A DNA stretch of 64,000 nucleotides from Linanthus parryae (GCA_023055425.1 JALGPY010000009.1:17425775-17489774), one strand, 5' to 3'. Shown: positions 11,183 through 24,136, counted from the stretch's first letter. The notes: generated by a model not told the origin, from the sequence alone. Program-made: numbers and translations.

Positions 11183-12438
11183 TGAAGGACAATACAGTAG
11201 GAATAATTACATGATCAATACTCTAGAAGGGGGGGGGGGTTGAACAGAGTATGGCAACTTTTGCAACTTATGCCAAAAGAGTGATTTCAAAGAAATTTGT
11301 GAAGTGAATCAAGTATTCCAAGACCTTGAAATGAGTTTCATGTCCTTGGAATCAAAACAGATAGTAAAGAGAAAGCTGAAAGTTTTTTAAGGCCTTGAAA
11401 TGAGTTTCAAGCCCTCTAACCCAAAACCTGTTTTGAGCAGTGTATAAGCTAATTAAAATGCAGCAAAGTAAATTCAAGAGACACAGTGATTTATAGAGTT
11501 TTGTCCACTTGGACCTACGTCTCTACCTCAGGTACTTAACCCCTGTAGGATTTTCATCTCAATTCTTATTAATCAAAAGCTAAGCCCTATATATCAAGCA
11601 CAGAGAGATGCCTTACTCTGATATAACTTGTGGTTCTCACTAGCCTATCTAGTACCTGCTCTAGCTAACTGATTAACTAAGAATTCTCTATTGTTAACCT
11701 TGAAAAATCAACGAGAATCAGAACTAAAAGTAATATCTAAATGATATACAAATGTTGATCAGAAGAGAAGAACACTGAGAGATAAGTCTTCAGTTAAAAT
11801 GCATTGTTCTTCAGATGATTGGATTGAGTGATGTAGATCTGATTCTTGGTTGCTTGTAAATCCTCTATGGAGTTTGAATTTCTCTGTACGTACTACTCTG
11901 TTGTGTAACGAAGTTCTTCATTCAAATTCCTTATATGAAGCTTGTTTGAATTGAAGACATGCAGGATCTTCATTAACACACTTTCCTAAAATTTAGCTGC
12001 AAGTCTTTGACTCTTCTCACAACTCTCCCAACGACTAGTTGCTTAGTATCTTCAAAGATACTGATTTGATCTTGTTTTTTAGAAGGTTGGGAAGCTTTAG
12101 ATACAGCAGATTAATGTGCATAATATCTTTGACACATTGATTTCCATTATGCATTCAAATAGATTAGAAAACCCTCCTGCAAAATAGGAAACTATATATC
12201 CCTGAAAAAACTGAGTCAAACAAATAGATTAATCACAGTTTAGAGTAGAATAATGATTTGTCTTTCATCATCAAGTAACATATAATAAATCATAAGGTAT
12301 CAGGAGATATAATAGAATCAAAATCTCTCCCTAAGTTCATGCCAGAATCCGCAGGGCATGTTTCAAACCCTTGAAACCAGTTTCAAGGCCTTGAAACAGA
12401 CAAGCTATTTCAAGCCTTTGAAACAATATGAACTTAGA
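11183..12438 (-). repeat. Copia-1 5' LTR
   Basis: Paired with 2930-4197. The terminal TG has mutated to TC (TCTAAGTTCA). Several palindromes that are perfect in the other LTR are changed here by C-to-T or G-to-A, for example CCAAGACCTTGA; one perfect copy remains at 12383-12394. Confidence 0.9.
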
Positions 12439-12443
12439 AATCT

Positions 12444-13530
12444 CTTGTTCAAGAAGACATGGACAGGAGGCGAGAACGTAACTATCAATGAAGAAAATTT
12501 CAATACCTTTATTTTTAAGTTCCCAGATCCGATTAGCAAGAACTGGGTGGCAAAAGGGGGTCGTGGATCTTTGATGGATGCATCCTAAGTCTTATGGACC
12601 GGAATGTGGGAGATCGGGCGGATGGGCTGATCTTCGACAACATTGAAGTTTGGGTCCATATTTTACACCTATTAGTCGACTGGAGAAAGGAGGAAACAGA
12701 TAAACTGGTGCTTGGCAGTATGGGTGGAACCATTGAAACAGATTCTAGAGTCCAGACCGGCGACGAAGAACACGACACCAGAGTTTGGTAGATGCAGCCA
12801 GTGAAAGGCCCTTTGAAAAGTGGAAGATACATCCATGCACTTGAAGGAAAATTCTGGATCAACTTCAAGTACGAACGGATCCCATCGTTGCGTGATTAGT
12901 GTGGCTGCATCATGCACCACAGGAGCAGATGTGCACAGCGGGTACACTTGGATGGGAATTGCATCTAGGGGTATGGGATCTGCCTCCTCTTCCATCCTAC
13001 GGTTAAGAAGAACCACAGCAAAAACATGGAAAATAAAGAGGAGACTAAGACAGAAGAGATTCTAGAAAACACTTTGGAGGAAAAAGGAACGCACCAGTAC
13101 TGTGGGCAGCAATGAAAATCCATCCAAAGATGGCATGGAGGGGAGGGAGAGACCAGAGGCGATAAGAAGATAATCAGAGACAACCCTCTAAATTGGGTAA
13201 AGGCAAAGCTATTACAAGCTCGGGACCCTCTAAATCCAAGTCCGACAAGACAAAGAGGAAGGCGATCGATATGCCTTTCAGTCCAAACTCCAAGATTGGG
13301 CATAATGAGAAGAAGAACTGTTCTTCAGTAGGAGACATAGGGGGTAAATCAGGAAGGAAAAACAACAATCGTGTTTCTAGATCTCAGATTATGAAACAAG
13401 ACATGGTGCTTCGAAGGACCCAAACTCGATGTTGGCAGCAGTTGTTGAGGCGCCCTGCTAGAAGCCTTGAGTCTCATAAGCTGGAACAAACAGGGGGAAT
13501 CCCCGTATTGTTCGCGCCCTCATGAAATTG
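12444..13530 (+). pseudogene. LINE ORF1, right arm: DUF4283 and zinc-knuckle region
   Basis: The sequence directly after Copia-1 reads FKKTWTGGENVTI then FxFKFPDP, the pattern of DUF4283, the nucleic-acid-binding N-terminal domain of plant LINE ORF1. From about 12810 a zf-CCHC_4-like region follows: SGRYI, then EGKFWINFKYERIPSL, then a CG-containing knuckle in broken frame. From 13193 there is a 110-aa basic linker typical of the space before ORF2. Stops and frameshifts are frequent, so it is non-functional. Confidence 0.75.
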
Positions 13531-13843
13531 TGAAGGGTTACTCTCCGCCTCATTGTTTTTCTCATGGAAATAAGGTTACATCCACATGAGATGAAGGGTA
13601 TCGGAACCATACTAGGTCTCGATGCCAGGCATAGTGTGACTTTGTTAGGCGAAGTGGGGGCCGTAACTTGTTTATGAACCCCTCGATTGATTTAGTTATT
13701 CGTGGCCCATACATCATATTAAATGTATGGTAAGAAAAGCCGACGTGCATCATTGGCAATTTACGTGTTTCTGTGTAGATCCAGTTAGCAGCGACAAACG
13801 TTTCTTTTAGCCACGAACAACTAAACGTTTAATAGGGAAGATT
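13472..13843 (+). pseudogene. LINE ORF2 start: endonuclease domain, cut by Copia-3
   Basis: ISWN at 13476 followed, across one frameshift, by a match to the start of plant LINE ORF2 endonuclease (usual form SWNCRGxGNPR). Further conserved blocks follow across frameshifts: YSP..., NKVTST, GGR-like, and DPVSSDKRFF near 13770-13808. The match runs on to the Copia-3 LTR at 13844. The rest of the endonuclease and the RT are absent because of that insertion. Confidence 0.75.
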
Positions 13844-15315
13844 TGATGGGATAATTTGAAGATGCCCAATCAAATAATGAATTATTTTATTTGAAAATAC
13901 CGTTAATGTAGGGTTTTGATACGGATTACACAGCGGAATAACAAAAAAATAAATCCGTTCTATACCCTCCAAGGATCAAAGGACTAGAATTGTTAACGAT
14001 GGTAAAGAATGAGAACATCAAGTGCCTTTGTCTCCGTGATGACTTCACATGAACTAGTGTCCACGTCTCTATGCAAAGTCCCCTCCTAGGATTGATCCCG
14101 GATCCTCTACACCTTTGTAATATCTAGGGAAGGAGGAGGAAGAAGAAGATCACGCAAAACGAGACCAAAAGAGACCACGTCTCTTTGGCCGATGGCGAGG
14201 AGGAGCGGACGGGGGGTCGGTTCGACCGTCCTTGTTGGCTCTCCCTCCCTCTCTCTCTCTTGTGTGATACAAATTATGACACTCTACTGAGAAAATAAGC
14301 TAGGAGTCTCTTTATATAGTCTAACAAATCTTTGTTAACTACATATTAGCGCCTCTACTAATCATGTCCTTACATGGATTAGTCCACCTTGCAAATTAGT
14401 CCTACTAAGTTTGCAAGTAGTTGCGTATTGATCTTTCTATTCAATTAATCATATTAGTTAATTCCAAAGTCCGGTTTAATCCATAGGGAGAGTGACCTCA
14501 TAGGTTTCCACTTAGTTGGTAGTAACAATTACTAACATAGAGCGGCCCCTAGCAAGGCATCTATGCCACCCAACTAATAGAAATAGTCAGTACTCCGAAA
14601 AACCTTGTGACCAGTGTTTTTCGTATTCTATTATCCCTTTGTCTCTATATCCGAATTGGGCACGAGACATACAAGTCACACTCGTATATCCAATCCATAG
14701 TTTCTCAATCCTGGGAATAGTCTTATCCATGCAGATAACATCAATATCCTATATTGATTTATCTGAGTCTGGCCAGACATTCAATCAGCCTCATCCCTCG
14801 AGTGCCCGTGGATATATGCTCCCATTATGTGGGAGGGACAAATCCTCTCTACATCACTACCATCTCTAAGCTTGCTTCCTATCATGCCCGATAACTACCT
14901 TTATAGTTACCTGGTTAAGGCGTGACATTTGATAATATCAAAGCATGATATTTCACAGCTAGAGAATCTAGTGACTTCAAGTCTAAGGACCACAATACCA
15001 TTGTCACTACGAGAAGCACTTGTGAATTTACATAACTTGTATGTAGCCTTCTCGTTGTGGGTCAATCCAGTATGCCATTACCCCTATACCCATGTGCTAG
15101 ACTTGATATCTCCATATCAATATACCCACATACTAGTCCATAGTTGATCGTCATGTTAATCAATATAATGGACTAGGGATATTTAAGATAAACAAAACAT
15201 TTGTAATATAAGGATTTCATTATATTAAATATCTCCATAAATAATACAATGAATATTCTAGAAAAAAAATGTCCATATTAAATAAGATTGCCTCTATGAC
15301 ATCTATTCCAACAGT
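13844..15315 (-). repeat. Copia-3 3' LTR
   Basis: On the minus strand it starts TGTTGGAATAGATG and ends CCCATCA. A TATA box (ACTATATAAA on minus) lies at 14311-14320. It is preceded on minus by a polypurine tract and a copia RNase H end. The left TSD candidate is AGATT at 13839-13843. No 5' LTR is in the window. Confidence 0.88.
14311..14320 (-). promoter_or_regulatory. TATA box in Copia-3 LTR
   Basis: ACTATATAAA on the minus strand within the LTR, followed by a pyrimidine-rich leader, as expected for the U3/R border. Confidence 0.6.
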
Positions 15316-15329
15316 CTCTCACTTGCACT
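15316..15329 (-). other. Copia-3 polypurine tract
   Basis: TGCAAGTGAGAGAC on minus, between the pol stop codon and the LTR start TGTTGG. Confidence 0.75.
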
Positions 15330-15546
15330 AGAGCCAATCTGGTACTTCTCGTATGCCTATAGATCTCGTATGCCCTTCATGCTTGCACTGAACAAGCGGC
15401 CTTGTAAGTGGATCTGATAGATTCTCATCTGCTGGAATCTTGCATATCTTCACGTCTCCTCAACCGAAGATCTCTCGAATAAGATGAAACTTTCTGAGTA
15501 CGTGCTTGGATTTCTGGTGTGACCTGGGTTCCTTGGATTGTGCGAT
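15330..15546 (-). pseudogene. Copia-3 RNase H C-terminus, cut by Athila-A
   Basis: An open minus-strand frame of about 72 codons ends in DWL-stop at 15330-15332. It holds the copia RNase H end: EPRSHQKSKHVLRKFHLIRE, then GDVKI, then DPLTRPL. The frame is open up to 15546, where Athila-A begins, so the insertion split a coding region. The sequence is of the Tork/TAR type rather than SIRE; the lineage is tentative. The upstream part of Copia-3 must lie beyond the right end of the window, on the far side of Athila-A. Confidence 0.85.
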
Positions 15547-16983
15547 TGACGCGATCTTACCGCAAGTGTACGGTTGTCGCGTGTAGTAGTAATCCGGAAA
15601 TCCGGGTTGTCGAACCCAAGGGACTTTGTTAAATCAGTTACTATCTCAAACCTTATGTGGGCAATTCGCAAAGTTGTTTGTTGTTCTAATTCTACTAAAA
15701 TAAAAATAACAAGATTCTCAATTAATCGAGCGGAATGTTTCACGATCAACAAAGAGTGATTTATGACTTTTCTAACGAGAGGGAAAATACCGGGAATTCT
15801 CTAGGTTCACTAGGGATGATATAAACTTATGCTTTGATTCGTGAAACAACAACGTGTATTTCACTATTAATTGAGCAATGAAAAATTACCGAGTTACCAA
15901 GAAAATTATCTATGCTTAAAACCAAAATTCACCGAGTTACCAAGTCTATTTCATTTTGAAGCATGCATTAGACTTCATAATTCTACTCCAACGATCCTTA
16001 CTAACAATACCGAGTTACCAAATATTGATTCAACTAGGTGGATTATTCACTTTACCGACTAACTTTCACGGAGTTACCACGTGAATGTCAATTAAGATTA
16101 CTCCTACGTTAGCTACGCGCAAGAATAATAGAATCAAAACCATAAATAACCCATAATAATAAGAGACATGATAGATTAAGTTGAAAACTTGAATCACAAT
16201 CTCAAAACATCAAGTTTATAGCAAACCCTAGCTACACCAAACGAGAATTCCAGCAAAAAGGGTTTAGCTACTACGATTCATACTCAAAACAACGAGTTTC
16301 ATGTATCTCATAAGCAAAAACAAAGGAAAAGAAAGAGTTGAGAATCCAAACGAGTGATCCAAAGCTCCCAAGCTCCAACAATGGCTTCTAGCTCTCCAAG
16401 ATATGTCTCTAACGTGAAAAACTACTGAAAATTACGACCTAAAACACTTAAATACGTTTAACAATATTACAAAGTTTGGATAAACTACACAAAAGCCCCA
16501 AGAAATCCTGCGTTTTTCTGCTATGTCTTCGTACGAAGACTTTTCTCTTCGTACGAAGTGTCTTCGTGCGAAGACAATTCCTCTTCGTACGAAGGCCTTC
16601 TTATGTAAGTACTGCAAGCTTGTTTAGGAAGAGATTTCCAAACTTCAAAAATTGGCTAAGTATGATTTTGTCTTCGTACGAAGACTCCTTTTTTTTTCTG
16701 CACTTCTTCTTTGACTTTTTTTTTTGAGTTCCGTGCTTCCGAAGCTCGTTTCCATCTCCCGCATGATCCTCCAAGCCTTGTTTTCCTGTGAATCACAACA
16801 CGAAAACACAACCCGCGATCATATCACAATTAAAGTTCAAAATATCCATAGAAACGCCCTGATTCAACAAGTAAAGCTCATGAACTCATATTCTCACATT
16901 TTAGCATAATTTACTTAAAAGACGAAAAATTCTCCATGTTGAGAAGGCAAAACGTAGAAATATAAGGCATAAAATAACTCCAA
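15547..16983 (-). repeat. Athila-A 3' LTR, main part
   Basis: Aligns with 58113-59947 of Athila-B, for example the shared GAAATCCGGGTTGTCGAACC. It carries TCTTCGTACGAAGA palindromes (16526-16539, 16671-16684 and variants at 16546-16594). The remaining 14 bp of the LTR lie at 28409-28422, beyond the CACTA insertion. Ends are TGAT...GTCA on the minus strand. ACCGAGTTACCAA is repeated four to five times between 15888 and 16080. Confidence 0.85.
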
Positions 16984-16997
16984 CACTACTAGAAAAA

Positions 16998-17175
16998 CTA
17001 CCTAAAACGGCGCTTGCCCTATTGAGGGCGCCGTTTATATATTCAGTTTAGGGCGCTTTGTTGTTACCGTCGTAAGGAAGATACTAACGGCGCTAGTTTT
17101 TAGCTCGCCGTTAAATTTAAGGCGCTTTCCTTGCTTTCGCCGTTTAATATAGGGCACAAAGTCAAGAAGCGTCGT
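16998..17175. repeat. CACTA left subterminal repeats
   Basis: Repeated GGCGC and GGCGCTT units in both orientations, such as AAACGGCGCTTGCC and GAGGGCGCCGTTT. They are related to the right-end units and typical of CACTA transposase-binding sites. Confidence 0.8.
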
Positions 17176-18500
17176 TCCCTTTATTAATTATGTATTTTTA
17201 TTTATTTTATACTAGCAATTAGATGCCACGTCTGAAGAAGGCTAAATTAGAGGGGAAGGTTAGCAATTAGAAAAGGGGAAGATAAGTTAGAGGGAAAGGT
17301 GAAAAGGGGAGCGGGAAAGCTGAAACGAGAGCAGGCTGAACCGCGAAGAAAAGGGGGAAGATATACCTCAATCGACGTTCCCCTATCAAATCGACGGTCA
17401 ATCGCAGTTGGAGTTCCAGGTATTTCTTCTTCTTCTTCTTCTTCTTCTTCTTCTTCTTCTTCTTCTTCTGATCTTCTTTTCCTCCTCCTTATTCTCTTAT
17501 TCTTCTGGTATATTATGATTCCCACGTTTCTAATCGACGGTCTATGATTTTGGGGGTTAGGGTTTTCTCATCCCCTTTTGTGTTTGGCGAGCTCAATTGG
17601 TTTGGAAGCTAGGGTTTTTCTGTGGCGAGCTGATTGTGAGAGTCAGGTATTTTCCCTTACCAAGATGTTGAGTCATGCTTGATATTATGTGCTTCAAGTT
17701 CCAGTGTATGCTATCACTTTTTTTTTGGAGAAGAAGGTTATGCCATCAGTTTTATGTATCTTAGATCTATGCATAATTGAGTGTTTCAAGTTGAGCAATG
17801 TATAGTACTGAGTTCATGGTATATGCTCTCAGTTGGGAGAGGGGTGGTAGGAGTAGATATAAAGCTTATAATGCAGAGATGAGAATATTTCAAATCTAGT
17901 AAACATCTTCTCTATGGTCAGGCCAAAATCCTTGACCAATCTTCCTACTAGCCGATCTACAAGCTTTGTGCATTTGTAAATACCTGTTTCTTTGAATTGA
18001 ATTGGTGAAATTGTGCTTCTGTAGGGCTTAACTAAGCCAAAAATCTGCTCTCTGCTTCATCTTAATGAATTTATCTCACTGTGTGTAAGCAAACAGTTCA
18101 GAAAAGAAGATACAGACAAGAGATGTACACTTAATCCAACGTATATCACATACATCGTTGGTCACAGTTAATCATGTCTTCGGATCAAGTTCTTTTGTCA
18201 AGTTACCCACAATTTTATTTCAGAACAGCATAAAGACATAAACCCAAGAAAAAGTGAAGAACAAAAGATACCCCAACTAAACTGGCCTTTGTCCATGTTT
18301 CCGGGGAGGTGCAACGGACAATTTTTCCTCATAAATTATGTCATTACGTGTACTGTCGTAGACTCTAGAGCTTAGATTCGTTAAACCATGAAGTGAACAA
18401 ACTACCACCTTATCCCTCCAAGTCCTTCAACAGAGAACAGCACCTAACATCATTGCCATGTTCCAGAAAAAACCTTTCAAGTCACTGAGAATGGCCACTG
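17176..18500 (+). other. CACTA 5' region: probable leader exon and intron
   Basis: It contains a (TTC)n microsatellite at 17424-17469 directly after GGAGTTCCAGGTATTT, which would serve as a splice donor. A matching acceptor, GCGTCAG, lies just before the transposase ATG at 20646. A long leader intron is therefore possible but is only inference. The open frames here encode simple Ser or Glu runs from the microsatellite and are not genes. Confidence 0.35.
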
Positions 18501-18503
18501 AGA

Positions 18504-18743
18504 ATGGCCACTGAGAAAATGTTCAAACGGAGAGGAAACCTCGTCTGTTTTGAAAGTGATAATTCTCTGGTTGTGGAAGTTGTGCAGAAGAACAAAAGCT
18601 CCTGCGAATTTGGTAATGTGCTTCAAGACGTCATTGACAATTTATATTATTTGGGTTGTAAAGTTAACTGGATTAACAGAGAAGCCAACAAGGCTGTTGA
18701 TCAGTTAGTCAAGTTGGTTAAGAATGTCTCTAATCCCAATTAG
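18504..18743 (+). pseudogene. RNase H-like (RVT_3) gene fragment inside the CACTA
   Basis: A 79-codon open frame. Residues 14-72 match the C-terminal half of plant RNase H-like domains of the RVT_3 type: FESDNSLVVEVV, then the NWINREANKAVDQLVKLV block (usual form REANxxAHxLA). The first catalytic Asp region is missing, so this is a fragment. It is preceded by a duplicated GAATGGCCACTGA. It lies between the element's left end and its transposase, in transposase orientation. It could be a captured host fragment or a LINE-derived remnant. Confidence 0.6.
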
Positions 18744-20645
18744 TTGTAGGGGTTAGTCTTTTGAGTCAGGTAGAAGTAGAAAAAGGTATTTGCAATGGTG
18801 GCTGTGGTTGAGTTTTTAAAGAAAATTTGGATTGGCAAAAAAAGAGAGAGAAGGGACAACAGTCGTATCAAATCAAGAAATCATATCAAACATTTCATGT
18901 TTGATTTTACCAGTTTAAACACATTCATAATTCATACCGAAATCCTTGATTGTTTTGTTCCTCTGATAGTACCCTAGAAAAAACAATAACAGCACAATTG
19001 GTTCTTAAGAACCTATAATCTCCATCTCCTAATGTTGTTTTTGAAAAAACCCATGCTTTGTGGTCTTTGTCAGTCGTGGAACACCTCTGTGTGCTCAAAT
19101 CAAGCCCATAACCTGATTTAATCCCATAATAAGCTGCTTGTTCTTCATTTTCCCGGTGACTTAGGTGCACTGTTTGGTGCTTTGTTGCTCCCTCTGTGTG
19201 AAACCATATTAAGGGATTAATAGCTCTTTGGAAAGATTAAGAAACACCTTCAACACTGAATTGTTTGGCAGTTGTGTTTGAATATCTAATTCACCATAAA
19301 ATCGAGTTGAAGGTCAGGGTTTTGTGTGTGTGAGTTCAGTCTCTTCTACACAATTTTTTTTCCCTTACTTGCAGAACTTGTAACTTGCACCTAACTTGAC
19401 CAGTTCTTGTGAGGATTGTTCCTTCTTAAACTTCAAGTATATGGCTGCACTTCTCAAATAAATTTCCCCTCCTGAAACAAAATCTAAGTGACCTAAAAGT
19501 TGAGCTAAACTTGGCAACTTTGTGTGTATGAGGTGTGAGGCAAACTCAAATCTGACATAACTAAAGATATGTGTTCTTGAGCTAGTTATGAAATTCTTTT
19601 ACACCTAATCCTATGCTATCAACGAAGCCCCTAAGGTTAGCTAAACAAACTCTTCACGGTCTATAAACGAGTGATCAGTAAATGTGCTCTTTTCAGGGTT
19701 TTTCACCTTCAATGTTTTTCACAAATAAATAAATAGATAAATAAATTTGGCTGGTTAAGCAATTACTATGCCAAGGGGACAATGAAACAAACCAAATAAA
19801 AGTAATATATCAGCTTCAACCAAAACATGCCTAGGACAGATACCGAAGTCTGAAAAAAAAGGTTGACATGTAAGTCTTCAATGTGAAAGTGGTCACTGTT
19901 AACTTATCCAACTTATCTTTCCAATCAGATTACATCATAATTGTACCAGTTCCTAACGACCAACGAAGAACCATATGAAATAAGCCCATTTTTATCGGAC
20001 TGGTACATCTAGACTCATATGGAATTGTGTGATCCAGGTTTGTTTTCCATGTCTTCCTTAGATGAGGGTTAATCTATGTGTTCTAGTATTGAAGGCTTGT
20101 GAATTTTTCTGCTCGGAGAAGAGAACAAATATGTAAAATAGCACTTTTGCTACTTTCATCCTTTGTCATGTACGTTTGAACTAAGATCCTTTGTCTCCCT
20201 CGCCCTGCTTTTTCTGTTGGTGTTTCTTCAAGGAGTATGTAACCGTCAAATTCACTGGGCAACGGTTTTTTAGTATGGTATTCATCACTGCAGAACATTT
20301 AGGAGTGTTGCTGCTGTTCCTAGCTGGCACTACTGTCCTAATCACTCTTCCTTTATGTTTTTTATTCTCTATTTATTTGGTGTGCTAGATTATAGAAATA
20401 TAGATGCACATGTCAATGTTGCTATGTCATGGGAATTTTTATCAAATTGTGGCTACTGTTCGTCGGAGCAGTGGGCTCTTAGAATTGCATACCTATACTT
20501 AGCTCATGTTTACAACTGCATACCTATACTTAGATCCTGTTTAGAACTGCATACATCATACTGTTATGTTTTTGTCCATTTCTTTGAATATTAACACTCT
20601 GACACTTCATCTACATTTCCAACATATTAGGCGTCAGGTTTCGAT
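18744..20645 (+). other. CACTA noncoding region upstream of transposase
   Basis: AT-rich. Short frames on both strands show no recognisable protein. It may belong to the leader intron proposed for the transposase gene. Confidence 0.4.
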
Positions 20646-23600
20646 ATGGACAAGAGTTGGATAGGTACGAGTAAGTGTACAGTCCAATATGTCAGAGGTT
20701 GCGAGGCTTTCTTGAACTTTGCTTTTTCTCATAATGATGGCCTTGAAGAAATTATTTGCCCGTGCAAATTATGTGTTAACCGCTTTTATTACCGACGGGA
20801 TACGGTGCGTGAGCTTATTCTAGTTGATGGATTCAATCCAGATTACAAGATATGGACGAGTCATGGAGAGCGTTACGGTGATGATGATGAGGTCAATGAT
20901 AATCAGAACCATTTTGCTGATGACAATCAGGAGCATATTGGAGTAGATCCTATGTTCGAAATGGTACATGATGTGTTTGGGGTTCATGAACGTGAGGGTC
21001 ATAGTGGTCCTGATGTTGATACCCAAAAATTAATGCAATTAATAGAAGATGCTGAGAGGGAACTGTACCCAGGTTGCCAGAAATTCACTACTTTGTCCTT
21101 TCTTGTACGGGTGTTGCAATTGAAAGTTTTGCATGGGGTTAGTAACACTTTTTTTGATGGGTTAATGTTGTTACTTAAAGAGGCATTTCCAAGTGGGGAA
21201 ACATTGCCTACATCGTACTACGAAGCTAAGAAATTTAGAGACTCGCTAGGGTTTAAATATGTTAAGTATGATGCATGTCCGAACGATTGTATGTTGTACT
21301 GGAAAGACATGGCAATGGAGACAAAATGTGTTTTTTGTTCGGCCCCTCGATATAAAGGCGAAGAATATGTGAATTACAGAGGGGAAAAAAGAAAGAAGCA
21401 GATCCCACAGAAGCAAGTTCGCTACTTTCCTATCAAAGATAGATTGCAAAGATTGTTCATGTCATCTAAGACATCAAAGCTGATGCGTTGGCACGCTGAA
21501 GAGCTGGTCGATGACGCAGCCGAGATGCATCCTGCTCATCACAAAGCATGGAAGGCTTTTGATGAGACTCATCCTGATTTTGCCGCTGACCGCAGAAATG
21601 TGAGGTTGGGCTTGGCAGCTGACGGGTTTAATCCTTATAATACAATAACAATCCCTTATAGTGTGTGGCCAGTAATGTTGATACTTTATAACTTACCGCC
21701 GTGGTTATGTATGAGAGTATCATCCATCATGCTGTGTTTGTTGATTGATGGGAAATTTCAACCAGGAGATGATATAGATGTGTACATGCAACCGTTAATA
21801 GATGACTTGAAAGATATGTGGAGAGACGGTGTTTGTACTTACGATGCAGATAATAACGAGATGTTCCAGTTACGGGCAGCACTTATGTGGACAATTAATG
21901 ATTTTCCGGCGTATGCAAATCTATCTGGTTGGAGTACAAAAGCAGCTTTTGCTTGTCCTCCGTGCAACTCGGAGACTTCTTCGCGACGGTTGAAGCACGG
22001 CCGAAAGTTTTCTTATGCTGGCCATCGGCGATTTCTCCCGACCAATCATTCGTTTCGGAAAGACAAGCGAAATTTTTTTGAGAAAGAAGAGACCAAGGCC
22101 AGGCCACCAACGCTAACGGGAGAGGATCTCTTTAGCCAGGTTGAGGGGATTGAAAATATGTTTGGAAAGCGCGATCCAACTTCTCGAAAGCGATCACGTG
22201 CCCAGATTGAACATGATAAGAAACTCCCTCTAAACTGGAAGAAGCGGAGTATTTTTTATGAGTTGCCGTATTGGAAGTATAATATGCTGCGCCACAATCT
22301 AGATGTAATGCACATTGAGAAGAATGTTTGTGAAAGCATAATATTCACATTGCTAGGGGTAGAAGGCAGGTCAAAGGATAACTTAAATTCTCGTCGCGAT
22401 CTCAAGGAGTTGGGTATCCGTAAAACAATGCACCTTCAAAAAAATGGGAAGAACGACAAAGAGGTTTGCCCACCAGCCCCATTCACGCTCACAAATGAGC
22501 AGAAAACTAAATTCCTCCAGGTTCTGAAAGACATCAAGTTCCCTGACAATTATGCATCTAACATTTCCCGATGCGTGAATGTTAAGGAACGGACAATTCA
22601 AGGTTTGAAGAGCCATGATTATCATATTCTGATGCAGCAAGTACTTCCAATTGCCACGAGAAAGGTGTTGCCCAAACATGTTGCCAAACCTTTGATTGAA
22701 TTGTGTACTTTCTTCAGGCAGTTGTGCTCTAGAGGACTCAAAGATGTAGACATTGACAAACTGTCACAAAAGATAATTTTAACCCTATGCCACTTGGAGA
22801 AAATATTCCCGCCTTCTTTCTTTGATATAATGGTTCATTTGACAGTCCATTTAGCAGATGAGGCACCCCTAGGTGGGAGTGTACACATGCGTTGGATGTA
22901 TCCTATCGAGAGGTACAATGTTAGACATATATATGTTCTTTAATATAGTATTTATGTACTTTAATATTTCTGATTTGGGGAGTAAAAGATTCTATGGATG
23001 TATAAGTTGAACCTTGTGACTTTTCGTAGGTTCTTGCGGACATTAAAACAATATGTGCGACAGCGGCACCACGTGGAAGGATCCATTGCAGAAGGGTACT
23101 TAGCTGAAGAATGTTTAGTATTTTGTAGCCGTTACTTGGATGAATCTGTTGAGACAAGGCTCAACCGACCGGAACGTAACAAAGAAGGACCATTAGGTGA
23201 AAGGAGAATAAAATATCTAAGCTACATCGAGCGAGAGCAAGGTCACAGATATGTATTGGCTAACTCCACCTGCATTGATCCATTTAAAGTGTGCGTATCT
23301 TCTAGTATTAATCATGTTAGTTTATAGTAACTTACTAATTCAGCAACTACGTTCATAATGATTGCAGCAAGCACATTGATTACTTGCGATCACAATACCG
23401 AATCGAAGAGTTTCGCATACTGAGGAAGCATCACGAGGAGTTCTCAGATTGGTTACAGTCTTATGTACACTCTAACTTTAAGAACCCCAATCATGTTTTA
23501 CGTGTTCAAACTTAGTTATATCATAACACTTTCGGTTGTTCATAGGTGGAGACAACAAAATCTGATCCGGATATCACAGATGAGGCGAGGACCCTAAGTA

Positions 23601-24136
23601 GGGGACCTGAACCGTGGGCGACATCGTTTACCCAGGGCTTCACCATTAATGGAAAGAAGTTCCATACAATTGCACATGGCGCAGGATTGACTTGCCAAAA
23701 TACCGGTGTAATGGTGTGGGCATCTACCCCTAGTTTTGCGACTGTGAGAGATAAATATCCTGTTGTTGGAGATGTCAATTACTATGGAAGGCTGAAAGAT
23801 GTGATAGAAATAAGTTACTCTGCTGATGTGAAATTTGTAATGTTCAAATGTGATTGGGTCGATAATATGCATGGTCAGAAGGTGGACGAATATGGTTGCA
23901 CACTTGTCAATTTCAGGCACCTTATGTACAAAAATAACACAGTGAAAGACGAGCCGTTCATTTTTGCATCCCAAGCTGAGCAAGTTTGGTATGTAGACGA
24001 TGATATCGATTGGAAGGTTGCGGTGCCAATGAAACCAACATCAAGTTACAAATACAGAGTTGACATCTCAGCTGAAACATGTCCAGATGCAGAAGAATAC
24101 CAATTGCCCGGACGAATTCAAAGTCATGTGCTTTAA
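20646..24136 (+). CDS. TNP2-type CACTA transposase (TNPD-like), four exons
   Basis: The catalytic transposase that cuts the element ends and moves it in the nucleus. Proposed exons are 20646-22912, 23030-23288, 23372-23464 and 23546-24136; all joins keep phase and use GT/AG, giving about 1069 codons. Residues 4-75 are the transposase-associated domain with CPCKLC. Residues about 278-480 are Transposase_21 (GLAADGFNPY, LSGWSTK, CPPC). HNLDVMHIEKNVCESI lies near 545. DUF4218 starts near 660 and crosses the first intron (MYPIER joined to FLRTLKQYV). DUF4216 is in exon 4 (YYGRLKDVIEI, FKCDW, YGCTLVNF). No stop or frameshift is seen within these exons, so it could be functional. The end may instead splice into the next gene, as in En/Spm. 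Confidence 0.9.

Larger units (their letters stand above)
2930..12438 (-). mobile_element. Copia-1: SIRE/Maximus-type Ty1/copia retrotransposon, decayed
   Basis: A 9.5-kb element on the minus strand bounded by LTRs (2930-4197 and 11183-12438). The primer-binding site matches initiator tRNA-Met. Internal order on the minus strand is Gag, protease, integrase, RT, RNase H, then an extra ORF before the 3' LTR. That order, plus an extra ORF after pol, is typical of the SIRE/Maximus lineage. The candidate TSD is AAGCT at 2925-2929 and AATCT at 12439-12443, one mismatch. Many frameshifts, stops and an internal deletion show it is dead. Its LTRs differ at many positions, visibly more than those of Copia-2, so it is an older insertion. 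It is nested in LINE ORF1. Confidence 0.92.

Noticed and set aside
14516..15147. Plus-strand ORFs in the Copia-3 LTR
   Set aside because: They lie fully in the LTR, on the strand opposite the element, without protein features.
17299..17547. ORFs with long Ser or Glu runs on both strands
   Set aside because: They are read-outs of the (TTC)n microsatellite at 17424-17469 and have no other protein features.
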